Below, piece after piece: positions 19,063-28,606 of a DNA stretch of 64,000 nucleotides (positions are counted from its first letter, which is position 1; the number at the start of each line of letters is the position of its first letter). The notes beneath the pieces were generated by a model. It saw nothing but the letters and a program-made list of their open reading frames with translations, did not search any database and had not been told where the DNA came from. The position numbers were made by a program, and so were the translations under genes. Origin of the DNA: Nostoc sp. CHAB 5844 (GTDB taxonomy: Bacteria; Cyanobacteriota; Cyanobacteriia; Cyanobacteriales; Nostocaceae); contig NZ_JAIVFW010000001.1 in assembly GCF_020829595.1 (NCBI RefSeq), positions 186,001 through 250,000 of the forward strand, in the 5' to 3' direction.

Positions 19063-19518
19063 ATGTATCTAGCACATTCATTCATTAGTGATGAAAAGCA
19101 GCAGAAATCTCAGCAGCCTTTAATTTTGGCAGTAGAAGATAATGATGATAATCTTCTGCTGATTAGTTATGCCCTTGAGTCGCTTGGTTGTCAATTTATT
19201 TGTCAATCAGACAGTTCCTCAACGTTCTTGGTAGCTAAAGAGTATCAGCCAGACTTGATAATGTTAGATATTTTGTTACCTAGTTTCAGTGGAATTGAAG
19301 TTGTGCGTTATTTGAAGGAAGATCCGCTAACTTATCAAATTCCTGTACTTGCAGTCACTGCTTTAGCCACCAGAGAAGATAGAGAACGCATTCTGAAGGC
19401 AGGATTTAATGACTACATCAGTAAACCGTTCCTAATTGAAGATTTAGAGACGGTTGTTCGCCGTCTACTACGGGGAAAAATAGAGCCTCATTCAACTTAT
19501 GAACTTTGCCAAGAGTGA
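19063..19518 (+). CDS. Single-domain response regulator (CheY-like)
   Basis: A 151-residue receiver protein with an 18-residue extension before the domain. Acidic pair E25-D26 (LAVEDNDDN), phospho-acceptor D69 (LIMLDILLP), Thr in VTALA and Lys121 in ISKPF are all present, so phosphotransfer should work. It has no output domain, so it probably acts as a phosphorelay intermediate or through protein contacts; CheY- or Cph-type partners are typical in cyanobacteria. A strong ribosome site precedes the ATG. It lies next to a gene block of kinases on the opposite strand. Confidence 0.92.
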   Translation: MYLAHSFISDEKQQKSQQPLILAVEDNDDNLLLISYALESLGCQFICQSDSSSTFLVAKEYQPDLIMLDILLPSFSGIEVVRYLKEDPLTYQIPVLAVTALATREDRERILKAGFNDYISKPFLIEDLETVVRRLLRGKIEPHSTYELCQE

Positions 19519-19922
19519 TGAGGAGCTCGTACAACAAGACAAAAGTCAAAAGTCAAAAGTGAGCCACTGCGGTGAAGCAGCCCCATCTTGGCGGTTCCCG
19601 TCGTTAGCGCAGCGTTAGCGAGTCTTCTCCCAAAGGGAGACGCGGCGCGAACGAGCGTCTGGGGGACTGCTGAACCCGAAGGGTGGACGGGTTTCCCGGC
19701 ATAAAGGAGACAGTGCCGTGGTGAGGCAGTGCGTTGGGCGGCTTTGCCGACAGTCGCGCAACTGTCGTCAAGTGGCGTTAGCGTAGCGTTAGCGACGTAG
19801 GAGCGTCACCCAAAGGGGCAAAAGTAATGAATATTTACAGCACTTCCCGATGGTCTGTTTATTTCCGCCGACCTGTACTAGAGGCGCTTAGGCTAGTATT
19901 TTTATTCCCCACTTCTCACTTC
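19519..19922. repeat. Dense block of dispersed repeats between convergent genes
   Basis: GC-rich (unlike its surroundings) array containing short tandem GTCAAAA repeats (about 19540-19560), then GCGTTAGCG motifs repeated (19602-19620 and 19775-19797), GGGAGACGC, CGAACCCGAAGGG and GTTGGGCGG segments. The same building blocks occur at 33666-33753, 37250-37310 and 45835-45898. No gene is credible here. Confidence 0.75.
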
Positions 19923-21050
19923 CTACAAACTTTTTGGGAGTCGTACTGTAAATACACTGCCTTTGCCAAGTTCAGAGGTAACGGTAATATTACCACCGTG
20001 AGCTTCGGCAATTCTGTAGGAGAGATGCAGTCCTAAACCGCTACCAGAACGTTTATTTCTACCTTGACGAAACCGCTCGAAAACACTTGCTTGGTCTTCT
20101 GGAGCGATACCATAACCTGTGTCTTCCACTGCGATGATTACCCAAGTTTTATTCTGGGGATTGTCTGATTCTTCCGAAAACCGAATTGTGATACCGCCTG
20201 TATCGGTAAATTTGATGGCATTACCTAGAAGGTTGTTGAACACACGGCGCAGTTCTAGGGCATCGCCCATAACTACACCAGGATCTGTTGTGTTTGGCGC
20301 TAAACTACTGGTGTCTACTTTCACATCTAAATTTTTCTCAATAGTCAGTGGTGATAATTCACTCACTACTTCTTGAACTATTTCGGGCAAGTTACAGATT
20401 TCATCGTTAAAGGTCTTTTTCCCTGCATCCATACGGTAAACTTCTAGCAAGGTATTGACCATTTGCATTAAGTTTTGGTTGCTGCGAATCATGACTGCGA
20501 TCGCTTGTTTCATTTCGGGCGAAATTTTGCAGAATGTTTCTTCTATAAACAAGCCCAGCATTCGATCTGCTGCTACTAAGGGGGTACGCAAATCATGGGT
20601 AAGACGAGATACAAAGTCTTCTCGTTGGCGTGTCATTTTTTGCTGTTCGTCTAAACTGTGCTTGAGTCTTAGGAGCGATCGCACTCTGGCTAATAGTTCA
20701 TCTGTATCAAAAGGTTTACGGATAAAATCATCAGCACCCGCATCAAGCCCTTCTACAACACTAGATTCATGAAAGGCTGTGATCAGCAGAATCGGAATAT
20801 AGCTTTTAATCTCAGGGTTCTGACGAATGCGACGAGTAACTTCGTAACCATCCATCCCTGGCATCATCACGTCCAGCAGAATCAAATCAGGCGGAGATTG
20901 TTCAACATATTGTAAAGCTGATTTCCCGTCGGAAACTAAATCAATCTTATATCCTTCACTTTCTAAAATAGTCTGAACCAAAATCAGATTATCTTTAGTA
21001 TCATCAACGGCAAGAATACGATCAACTTTGGGCTTTTCCACTACAGACAT
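19923..21050 (-). CDS. Hybrid receiver-histidine kinase
   Basis: A 375-residue protein with a receiver domain first (residues about 11-128: D16-D17, D60 in LILLDVMMP, K112) and then a histidine kinase: HisKA with H152 (SRLTHDLRTPLVA), and HATPase with N-box (FNNLLGNAIKFTD), G1 (EDTGYGIAPED) and G2 (SGSGLGLHLSY). No sensor domain or membrane segment, so input must come through the receiver. It is the last gene of a four-gene block on this strand, 26 bases after the other receiver-kinase gene. The ATG at 21050 is unambiguous. Confidence 0.94.
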   Translation of the reverse strand: MSVVEKPKVDRILAVDDTKDNLILVQTILESEGYKIDLVSDGKSALQYVEQSPPDLILLDVMMPGMDGYEVTRRIRQNPEIKSYIPILLITAFHESSVVEGLDAGADDFIRKPFDTDELLARVRSLLRLKHSLDEQQKMTRQREDFVSRLTHDLRTPLVAADRMLGLFIEETFCKISPEMKQAIAVMIRSNQNLMQMVNTLLEVYRMDAGKKTFNDEICNLPEIVQEVVSELSPLTIEKNLDVKVDTSSLAPNTTDPGVVMGDALELRRVFNNLLGNAIKFTDTGGITIRFSEESDNPQNKTWVIIAVEDTGYGIAPEDQASVFERFRQGRNKRSGSGLGLHLSYRIAEAHGGNITVTSELGKGSVFTVRLPKSL

Positions 21051-21076
21051 GATTAATCTATTTTTATGCTAGGGAT

Positions 21077-22411
21077 TTATAGTTTTAAGTTAGGATACCT
21101 CATCGATGAGCGACGGGATTGGGTAGAAGATTGATGAGGGTTATGTGCCGAGAAAAAAATATTTTCACCATCAACATTTAAAGCCGGGTTTTTTCCGGCT
21201 CCATCTTTGGATAATATTTGTCGGGGTAGTTCAACTTTAAACATCGAACCGACTCCTAACTGACTCTCGATAAAGATTTTTCCTCTCATCATCCGTACCA
21301 ATGAATCCACAATTGCCAAACCTAATCCTGTACCGGCATATTTCCGAGTCAGACTTTGATCGACTTGACGAAAGGCTTCAAAGATGTGTTGGAAATCTTT
21401 GGCAGCTATACCAATACCTGTATCCCGAACTGCGATCGCTACACGATTATCAGGCAGTTCTTTGACTTCCACCCAAATATTACCTGTTTCTGTGAACTTA
21501 ATCGCATTCGATAGCAGATTCACTAAAATTTGGCGTACACGTACTGAGTCATTGAATAACCAAGGATTTTCTAAGTCTATTTGTACTTGCAAAGATAATT
21601 TTTTGGCTTCCGCTAGAGATTGCATTTCGGCGACAGTCGCATTCACTACTGTCGTTAAATCAAATAATTCTGCTTTTAATTCTAGCCGTCCTGCTTCCAA
21701 TTTTGAAAAGTCGAGAACTTCATTTAATAACATCAATAAATGCTTGCCGTTATTGAGAATGCGCTCGATCATATCGGTTTGTTGATGCGTTAGTTGACCG
21801 AATTTTGGCCGCAATAATATTTGCGAAAATCCAATAATCGCATTCATCGGTGTCCGCAATTCATGAGACATTGTAGCTAAAAATTGAGTTTTTAGCCGTG
21901 ATGCTTCGATTAACTTTAAGTTTTGCAGTTGAATTTGTTGTCTTTGTCTTTCAAGTTCTTGATTTTTTCGGATGAGTTGCTCGTGACTTTCTCTTAGCTG
22001 TTGGAGTGCTAAATTTGCCTGCATTTCGGCGCGGTATACCCGCATAGCATTGCGTAATACTTGTGCTAACGTGTCTGATGATACACGCGATTTTGCCAGA
22101 TAGTCTGTAGCACCGGCTTTCATCAATTCGACAGCAATTTGTTCATCACCTTGAGCGGTAAGAACTACCAAAGGAACTTTGATTTCCGACGCATGTACCC
22201 TGTGAATCAGTGTCAAGCCATCTTGATCTGGTAAGCGATAATCAAGGAAAACACAGTCATAGGTGGTAATGGCCAAAGCGAGTAGTGCTTCTTGGCCATT
22301 ACCAGCCTCTGACAGTTCCATTTTGACACCTGCTTGCGTCAAGGCACGGCGTACGGCCATCCGGTCTACTTCATCGTCGTCTACAACCAAAATTCTCAGC
22401 GTTTCTTCCAT
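21077..22411 (-). CDS. Hybrid receiver-histidine kinase
   Basis: A 444-residue protein. Receiver at residues about 5-122 with D11-D13, phospho-Asp D57 (CVFLDYRLP) and Lys in DYLAKSR; a coiled coil at 125-170; HisKA with H183 (ATMSHELRTPMNAIIGF); and HATPase with N-box (LLSNAIKFTE), G1 (RDTGIGIAAKD), F-box and G2 (GTGLGLAIV). It has a Ser/Arg-rich tail of 40 residues. The second gene of the histidine-phosphorelay group, 26 bases before the next kinase, so both are co-transcribed. Confidence 0.94.
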   Translation of the reverse strand: MEETLRILVVDDDEVDRMAVRRALTQAGVKMELSEAGNGQEALLALAITTYDCVFLDYRLPDQDGLTLIHRVHASEIKVPLVVLTAQGDEQIAVELMKAGATDYLAKSRVSSDTLAQVLRNAMRVYRAEMQANLALQQLRESHEQLIRKNQELERQRQQIQLQNLKLIEASRLKTQFLATMSHELRTPMNAIIGFSQILLRPKFGQLTHQQTDMIERILNNGKHLLMLLNEVLDFSKLEAGRLELKAELFDLTTVVNATVAEMQSLAEAKKLSLQVQIDLENPWLFNDSVRVRQILVNLLSNAIKFTETGNIWVEVKELPDNRVAIAVRDTGIGIAAKDFQHIFEAFRQVDQSLTRKYAGTGLGLAIVDSLVRMMRGKIFIESQLGVGSMFKVELPRQILSKDGAGKNPALNVDGENIFFSAHNPHQSSTQSRRSSMRYPNLKL

Positions 22412-22665
22412 TTGCTTTTATTTTCGCTGTCCAATGCGGGTTGATGTATATCATTTTTATTTTCAGGCTATCCAAATAAAAAGTTTGAGATTTGAGTTAA
22501 AAGTTTGGATATACGAATTAAAAAAAATCATATTTGAGGACATTACTATATTCATTAATAAAATAATATCCCGATTTGGGAATTACCTTGGCTAAGATTT
22601 TCAGTCCTAAATTATTTTTGGCTTGCTTTTTGATTTGTACACATTTTCTATCGACTTTTAGTAAA

Positions 22666-23097
22666 TTAAGGGATTTCACACAATATCCAGTATTTGTTCA
22701 GAGTGGACATTGTTTCGACAAAGTTATTGAAAGTTAACGGTTTCAGGATATATCCAGCAACATTGAAGTTGTAGGCTTGTACCTTATCTTGATCGTGATT
22801 TGATGTCGTCATCACAACTACAGGAGTTGTGCATAATTCTGGATCAGAACGCAATTCTTGCAGAAATTCAATGCCGTTCATTTTTGGCATATTTAAATCT
22901 AGTAAAACTAAGCGCCGCTCAGTTGGTAAATTAGAATATTTACCATGATTACTACGCAACATTGCCAGGGCTTCTAAACCATTACTTGCTAGATAAAGTG
23001 GATTGGTAATATTAACTTTTTTGAATGCTCGCTTGACATTCATGACATCAACTTCGTCATCCTCCACTAGTAATATATTAATCACTCTTTCCTGCAT
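22666..23097 (-). CDS. Single-domain response regulator, Rcp1-like
   Basis: A 143-residue receiver with acidic residues E12-D13-D14, phospho-Asp D67 (VLLDLNMPKMNG), TTSN and Lys in YILKPLTF. The LDLNMPKMNGIEFL pattern and short loop after it are typical for Rcp1-type regulators that work with phytochrome-class histidine kinases. Its neighbour upstream on the same strand is exactly such a kinase, 240 bases away, which supports the pairing. Confidence 0.93.
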   Translation of the reverse strand: MQERVINILLVEDDEVDVMNVKRAFKKVNITNPLYLASNGLEALAMLRSNHGKYSNLPTERRLVLLDLNMPKMNGIEFLQELRSDPELCTTPVVVMTTSNHDQDKVQAYNFNVAGYILKPLTFNNFVETMSTLNKYWILCEIP

Positions 23098-23337
23098 AGT
23101 TTTCCGAAATAACTCAGCTTTTTGTTTTTGTCAAATAAATCATTTTTTAAAATCAAGTTGATTATTAATATTTAATTACTTATTATATTTTTAAGGCTAG
23201 TAATTAATAACTGAATAATCATAGACAAAAAAAGCTTTATTAAGCTCACTCTCATTGTAAATGAGCCTGTTAATGCCTGTCCTCAGCCATTAGTGAGAGT
23301 TGTCAACAAACATTTTGCACCCTAAGCTTGAGCAGTT

Positions 23338-24942
23338 TTACTCTGTTGATTGTTTTGTCCAAGTAAAGTGAAAACTGCTGCCAATACCTGAGTTTGAATC
23401 TAAACTGATCGTACCTCCTTCAGTTTCAACAATTTTTTTGGCGATCACCAAACCCATGCCTGAGCCTTCGGGGCGATCGCAGGCTGCTAAAGTTTGGCAG
23501 ATGGTAAAAACTTTGGGCTGATATTCTGCGGCAATACCAGGCCCGTCATCGGCAACGGTAAATTTGTAGTAACGACCTTGGTCTTGTACAGAAATTTTCA
23601 CCTGACCATCAAGGCGCGAGTGATGCTGAATGGCATTTTCAATCAAGTTGGTAAATACTTGTTGCAGGGGCATGCGCTTAGTGATCAAGGTAGGCATTTT
23701 GGATGCAACTTCAATCTTAAAAGTTGAGGCTGGTGAAAGCGAATCAATCACTTCTTGCAGTAGTTCGCCTACATCTACCAAAGACAATTCTGTATCAATG
23801 CGCCCAATCCGCGAGTATTTCAGCAGGCCATTAATTAGTCCTTCCATGCGACTGACTCGGCCGCGCAACAAATTTAACAGTTGTTGGTTTTCTTTTGAAA
23901 GTTGACCGTCGAGGTCTTCTTCTAACCATTGTGAGAGATTAGCGATCGCTCTGAGTGGCGCTTTTAAATCATGAGAAGCGACATAAGCAAACTGATCTAA
24001 TTCTTGATTGCGCTTTTGCAACATAGCTGTGGTTTGGATCAGCATGGTATTTAAGCGAGTGAGTTCCTCTGTTCGTTGTTGAAGTAATATTTCTATGTTG
24101 ATTTGTTGCTGTTCGCTCAGATCAATGATTGTACCGATATAGCCAATAACCGCGCCGTTGGCTTGAGTTTCAGGGACTGCTTGGCAAAACACCCAAACAA
24201 TCTTGTCTGGAGAATGTCGGAACCGAAATTCACATCTAAAAGGCTGTAAATCTGGTACACTTAGCCCCCATGCCTGATCTACAAGCGCCAAGTCATCCGG
24301 GTGAATCGTCTTCCGCCAACCTTGACTAACAGACAATCCAGCACAACGACCAGCAAGTTCACACCATCGCTCATTAACATAAAGGTAGTTGCCTGACAAG
24401 TCTGTGCGGAATATCCCGACAGGCGAAATTTGTGCCAAGCAGGCGTAACGGCGTTCATTTTCTCGTAACGTTTGCTCATTTAACTGGCGACCAGATAAAG
24501 AAGATGCACAGGCAACAGATTCAAGGTGATCACTTTGTTGGTCAGGAAGATTTTGACCTTGTAAAATTAAAAAAATAATTTGTCCTTGTTGATTTGTGAT
24601 CGGCTTAATGGAAAAATGGAAGGTTAATAAGCGATCGCCTGCGCCTAATATCTCAACTTCATAATGTACCGATTCACCTGCTGCGGCACGAGCAACCGCT
24701 GTTTTAATTTGTGTTTGTGTTTGCTTTGACTTATCCCACCAGCAAGTTTCCCATAATGGACGACCAATTACGTCAGTGCTAGTAAAGCCACTAAAATTTA
24801 ACGCTGACTGATTAATTTCTAGGAGGTTGCCCTCTGGTTGCATTAATCCGATGAATTTGATAGTTTGATTCAAAATGGGTTTGCTGAATTGAGCGCTTTT
24901 ACTGTTTTCTAAGGCAAATTTATTGTTTTCGGATTTATCCAT
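23338..24942 (-). CDS. PAS-PAS histidine kinase of the phytochrome-related class
   Basis: A 534-residue soluble kinase. Two PAS domains (first about 30-140 with GFTSTDVIGRPLWE; second about 165-290 with RTDLSGNYLYVNERWCELAG), a coiled-coil linker (QQQINIEILLQQRTEEL), then the HisKA segment YVASHDLKAPLRAIANL with the phospho-His, N-box (FTNLIENAIQHH), G1 (DDGPGIAAEYQ) and G2 (GSGMGLVIAKK). The HDLKAPLR form of the H-box is the one seen in phytochrome-like kinases partnered with Rcp1-type regulators. It has no GAF chromophore domain, so light sensing is not implied. It starts the gene block on this strand and is divergent from a NarL-type regulator. Confidence 0.94.
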   Translation of the reverse strand: MDKSENNKFALENSKSAQFSKPILNQTIKFIGLMQPEGNLLEINQSALNFSGFTSTDVIGRPLWETCWWDKSKQTQTQIKTAVARAAAGESVHYEVEILGAGDRLLTFHFSIKPITNQQGQIIFLILQGQNLPDQQSDHLESVACASSLSGRQLNEQTLRENERRYACLAQISPVGIFRTDLSGNYLYVNERWCELAGRCAGLSVSQGWRKTIHPDDLALVDQAWGLSVPDLQPFRCEFRFRHSPDKIVWVFCQAVPETQANGAVIGYIGTIIDLSEQQQINIEILLQQRTEELTRLNTMLIQTTAMLQKRNQELDQFAYVASHDLKAPLRAIANLSQWLEEDLDGQLSKENQQLLNLLRGRVSRMEGLINGLLKYSRIGRIDTELSLVDVGELLQEVIDSLSPASTFKIEVASKMPTLITKRMPLQQVFTNLIENAIQHHSRLDGQVKISVQDQGRYYKFTVADDGPGIAAEYQPKVFTICQTLAACDRPEGSGMGLVIAKKIVETEGGTISLDSNSGIGSSFHFTWTKQSTE

Positions 24943-25249
24943 TTTGTTTAGCTGAGCAGCTATAAATTATTATTAAATATTGTAATAATTTATGACTTTG
25001 ATAATAATGGCTAAAGGTTGGTATAGGCGATAAATTGCCAACAAATATTTCATATTATGTCGTACAATATCCATATATCTCAGGCTAGATATTTGCATCT
25101 ATCCAGGTTAAAAAATTTGAAATTCCTACTTCTATCGGTGGATGCAAGACTGTAGGAATATCATCTATCTTTGGTTTGGGAAAATTAGATTAAGTGGCTT
25201 ACAAAAACGGTACTTTAGAAGAAGTAGTCAAAGCAGAGTGAGTTTAGCA
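24943..25249. promoter_or_regulatory. Divergent promoter region of kinase and NarL-type regulator genes
   Basis: About 300 AT-rich bases between the divergent histidine kinase and the response regulator, which must carry promoters for both. No specific operator can be recognised. A longer reading frame into this region from 25142 exists but lacks a ribosome site and reads like random sequence. Confidence 0.45.
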
Positions 25250-25972
25250 ATGAACGAAATAAGCATTATTTTAATTGAAGATCACGATCTTACAAGAATG
25301 GGGCTGAAGGCTGCATTGCAGTCGCATAGCGGTTTGAAAGTAATTGGGGAAGCGGCAAATGCCACCCAAGGCATGAAACTTTTAGAAACGGCTAAGCCAG
25401 ATGTAGCAGTGGTAGATATTGGCTTACCTGACATGGATGGGATTGAACTCACCCGCAAATTCAGACGTTACCAAGCAGAGTCGGGGCAAACAGCTACCAA
25501 AATCCTCATCTTGACAATGGATCATACAGAAGATGCAGTACTGGCGGCATTTGCAGCAGGTGCAGACTCTTACTATATGAAAGAAACCAGCATCAGCAAG
25601 CTAACAGAGGCAATTCAAGCAACTTTTGGTGGTAACTCCTGGATTGATCCGGCGATCGCCAATGTGGTATTACGCAAGATGCGACAAGGCATCCCCGGTG
25701 AAACCCAAAATGGTGACAAACCCAAGACCGTGAAAATCGAAGCACTAGCAACAGAATACGAGCAAGTTCTAGAAACTTATCCCCTCACCCAACGAGAATT
25801 AGAAATTTTAGAATTAATCGTCGCTGGGTGCAGCAACGGTCAAATCGCCGAGAAACTCTACATCACCGTTGGTACAGTCAAAACCCACGTCCGCAACATC
25901 TTAAACAAACTCTGTGCCGATGACCGTACTCAAGCTGCTGTACGTGCCTTACGTTCTGGGTTAGTAGCATAA
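25250..25972 (+). CDS. NarL/LuxR-family response regulator
   Basis: A 240-residue protein from the ATG at 25250, giving the normal start MNEISIILIEDHDLTR. The receiver has the acidic pair E-D (LIEDHD), phospho-Asp in VVDIGLPDMDG and Lys in YYMKETS; the C-terminal LuxR helix-turn-helix is complete (LTQRELEILELIVAGCSNGQ, VGTVKTHVRNILNKL). It would bind DNA as a phosphorylated dimer. It is divergent from the PAS-PAS kinase and could be the DNA-binding output of the neighbouring phosphorelay, which otherwise has none. Confidence 0.94.
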   Translation: MNEISIILIEDHDLTRMGLKAALQSHSGLKVIGEAANATQGMKLLETAKPDVAVVDIGLPDMDGIELTRKFRRYQAESGQTATKILILTMDHTEDAVLAAFAAGADSYYMKETSISKLTEAIQATFGGNSWIDPAIANVVLRKMRQGIPGETQNGDKPKTVKIEALATEYEQVLETYPLTQRELEILELIVAGCSNGQIAEKLYITVGTVKTHVRNILNKLCADDRTQAAVRALRSGLVA

Positions 25973-26212
25973 CAGGAAAAATCACTCAGAACTTTCAAAA
26001 GTGCAATCTTAGTGTGATTTGGAGATGAGCCAGATATCAGAACCCCCTTTTCTTTGATAAATTGGGGTTCTCGGCGCTCACAAATAATAGAGGATTGCCG
26101 AATCAGACTGTCAGCAAGATGTGTTCCGAGCGAACATACAGTAAAACTTTGGCGTTTTTTTGGTAAACTCTTCGCTATAGTAATGAAGTTAGCAATTAAA
26201 TGTAATCAATAA

Positions 26213-26844
<632 letters not shown>

Positions 26845-26856
26845 TAGTTTTAGCCT

Positions 26857-28203
26857 TCACCACAATCTTGCTTGTAAAATATCAGCAATCCGCCGTGCAG
26901 CGCCTGATTGACCCATTCGCCGCAAACCATTCTCAGCAATGATTTGTAAGCTGTCAGGATTTTGCAATAGCGATCGCATCACCTTCGCTGCTTGCTTTGG
27001 CTGTTCAATTAAAATCAAAGAAAATCCTAAAAGACGGCTTTGTGCTTCTGCAAAAGCGGGATTGTATTGCGGCCCCTGACCGGGAATTGCGATCGCAGGT
27101 TTGCCTAAACCGACAAATTGTTCTGTAGCTGTGCCTGCCATTGCGATCGCCACATCTCCCAAGTGCAAGCAATCGTTATAAGCTTGTTGGGAGAGCAGCA
27201 AATAGGCATTGCGTTGCTGAAAAATTAAAGTATTGGCATCAGGTAGAGAAATTGGAGATTCCGTGTGGGGTCGCCAACCTTGAACCTGTAGGCTAGAGGA
27301 GAATTGGTTGATATCTAGACTTGGAGCGATCGCTGCTAAAAACACTACACTACCAGAAGTATGCCCTACTGAATCTCGCTCCTGAAAACTAGCCAACAAC
27401 GCAGATACAGCCTCTAAAATCACTCGCCAATTGTTATAAGCTTCTGGCGGCCGAGAACCAGGGAGAAGCGTCACCACTAATGGTCGGGCTAGTTCTTTTT
27501 GTTGGGTATCAGCCGTATAAAATCGTTGCAGCGGGAAGCTAGGTTCTAAATCATCCATCATCGGATTTCCCACATCAACAGCCGGAATCGGCCATTGTTT
27601 TAATATTTCCGTAGTCAACCCATCTCTGGCAAACACCGCCCGACAACGGCGACGACTCATTAACCAACGTTCCCAAGGATGATAAATGGAACCAGAAAAA
27701 TTTTCCCAACGCGCAGACTTTGATTTGCGTGGTATTAATCCCGTTTCATCCCGCACATAATATTCAGATTTCGCCGTGCCGATAAAAGCATAATTCGCGC
27801 CACTAAAAAACGCAAACAACAGCGGTACAATATCCCCCACAGCTAAAATCGCTGGCTGCTTACCAGATTTTTTTTGCGAACTCACCCAACGCCGCATCGC
27901 TTGAATTTGGCTAAGAGTCAACTGTACTAACCCGCCGCGCACATCTCGCACCAGTTGACGGCCATCCATATATATAAAACCACCAGAAGGCATCGTCCGC
28001 ACTGAACCAATCAGCGGAATACCCAATTGTTGATAAGCATATCCTTCACCCACCAACGGCAAAGCAAAAATCTCTGGTGGGTTTGATTGTTGCTGAAGTG
28101 CTTGCAAAATTCGGATGGCAATTATATCTTCGCCATGACCGTTACTTAAAACCAGTAAGCGTAACCGAGAACTTTTAGATGGTGAACTAGAGGCTTGACT
28201 CAT
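26857..28203 (-). CDS. Lipid-A-disaccharide synthase-related glycosyltransferase
   Basis: A 448-residue protein from the ATG at 28203 (a TTG 30 bases upstream is less likely). It matches the cyanobacteria/plant family described as lipid-A-disaccharide synthase related (TIGR03492): LRLLVLSNGHGEDIIAIRI at the start, LPLVGEGYAYQQLGIPLIG, and the C-terminal donor-site region MAGTATEQFVGLGKPAIAIPG. It has a GT-B fold with no signal peptide. Its true acceptor is unknown; in plants relatives may be involved in lipid or sugar-phosphate metabolism. It converges on a toxin gene and is divergent from the Omp85 gene. Confidence 0.88.
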   Translation of the reverse strand: MSQASSSPSKSSRLRLLVLSNGHGEDIIAIRILQALQQQSNPPEIFALPLVGEGYAYQQLGIPLIGSVRTMPSGGFIYMDGRQLVRDVRGGLVQLTLSQIQAMRRWVSSQKKSGKQPAILAVGDIVPLLFAFFSGANYAFIGTAKSEYYVRDETGLIPRKSKSARWENFSGSIYHPWERWLMSRRRCRAVFARDGLTTEILKQWPIPAVDVGNPMMDDLEPSFPLQRFYTADTQQKELARPLVVTLLPGSRPPEAYNNWRVILEAVSALLASFQERDSVGHTSGSVVFLAAIAPSLDINQFSSSLQVQGWRPHTESPISLPDANTLIFQQRNAYLLLSQQAYNDCLHLGDVAIAMAGTATEQFVGLGKPAIAIPGQGPQYNPAFAEAQSRLLGFSLILIEQPKQAAKVMRSLLQNPDSLQIIAENGLRRMGQSGAARRIADILQARLW

Positions 28204-28606
28204 AAGAAACAAAACATCAATATTAACTGTCAAACTAATTTGTAACTGATAGTTCGTAATTAGTAATTAGCCCATATTAAATAGCTGTCTGATAGGCTGC
28301 GAGATCCCCGACTTCTTTAAGAAGTCGGGGATCTGTCCACCGTCATTTATCAAAATTCATGTGATAACCAGTAGGCTGGCATCCTGCAATTACGAATTAC
28401 GCATTACGAATTAGTAATTATGGTTCTTCGGTACGTATTATGCTGGAATTTTAAATAAAGTCCGTAACTTGCCTTGAATATCAAGCCTTGTAGGTAGTTA
28501 TAGCGTCAATTTCAGAATTCAGCCTCAAACGAGGAGAGTAACAGCTGTTATTGTTGCCCAGCAAGGGTTTTAAGCTTATTCACAGACGTATTTAGCATAA
28601 TAAGTA
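28204..28606. other. Intergenic region with palindrome and short tandem repeats
   Basis: About 400 bases between two divergent genes. It holds CGTAATT-type tandem repeats at about 28253-28270 and 28389-28421 and the palindrome at 28302-28334. The promoters of the glycosyltransferase and Omp85 genes must lie at its ends; no gene is visible. Confidence 0.6.
28302..28334. repeat. 33-bp palindrome AGATCCCCGACTTCTT (copy 2)
   Basis: Perfect or near-perfect inverted repeat with arms AGATCCCCGACTTCTT and AAGAAGTCGGGGATCT, the same as at 52781-52813 and, with small changes, 10796-10828. It could fold as a hairpin in RNA or act as a DNA site. Confidence 0.8.

Noticed and set aside
19519-19922. Possible CRISPR array in the repeat block
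   Set aside because: Repeat units are uneven, of mixed types and lack regular spacers; they are known-style dispersed repeats.
26040-26070. GAACCCC...GGGGTTC hairpin as a terminator for the NarL-type regulator gene
   Set aside because: It has no run of T after it, and is probably a decayed dispersed repeat; kept only as a note.
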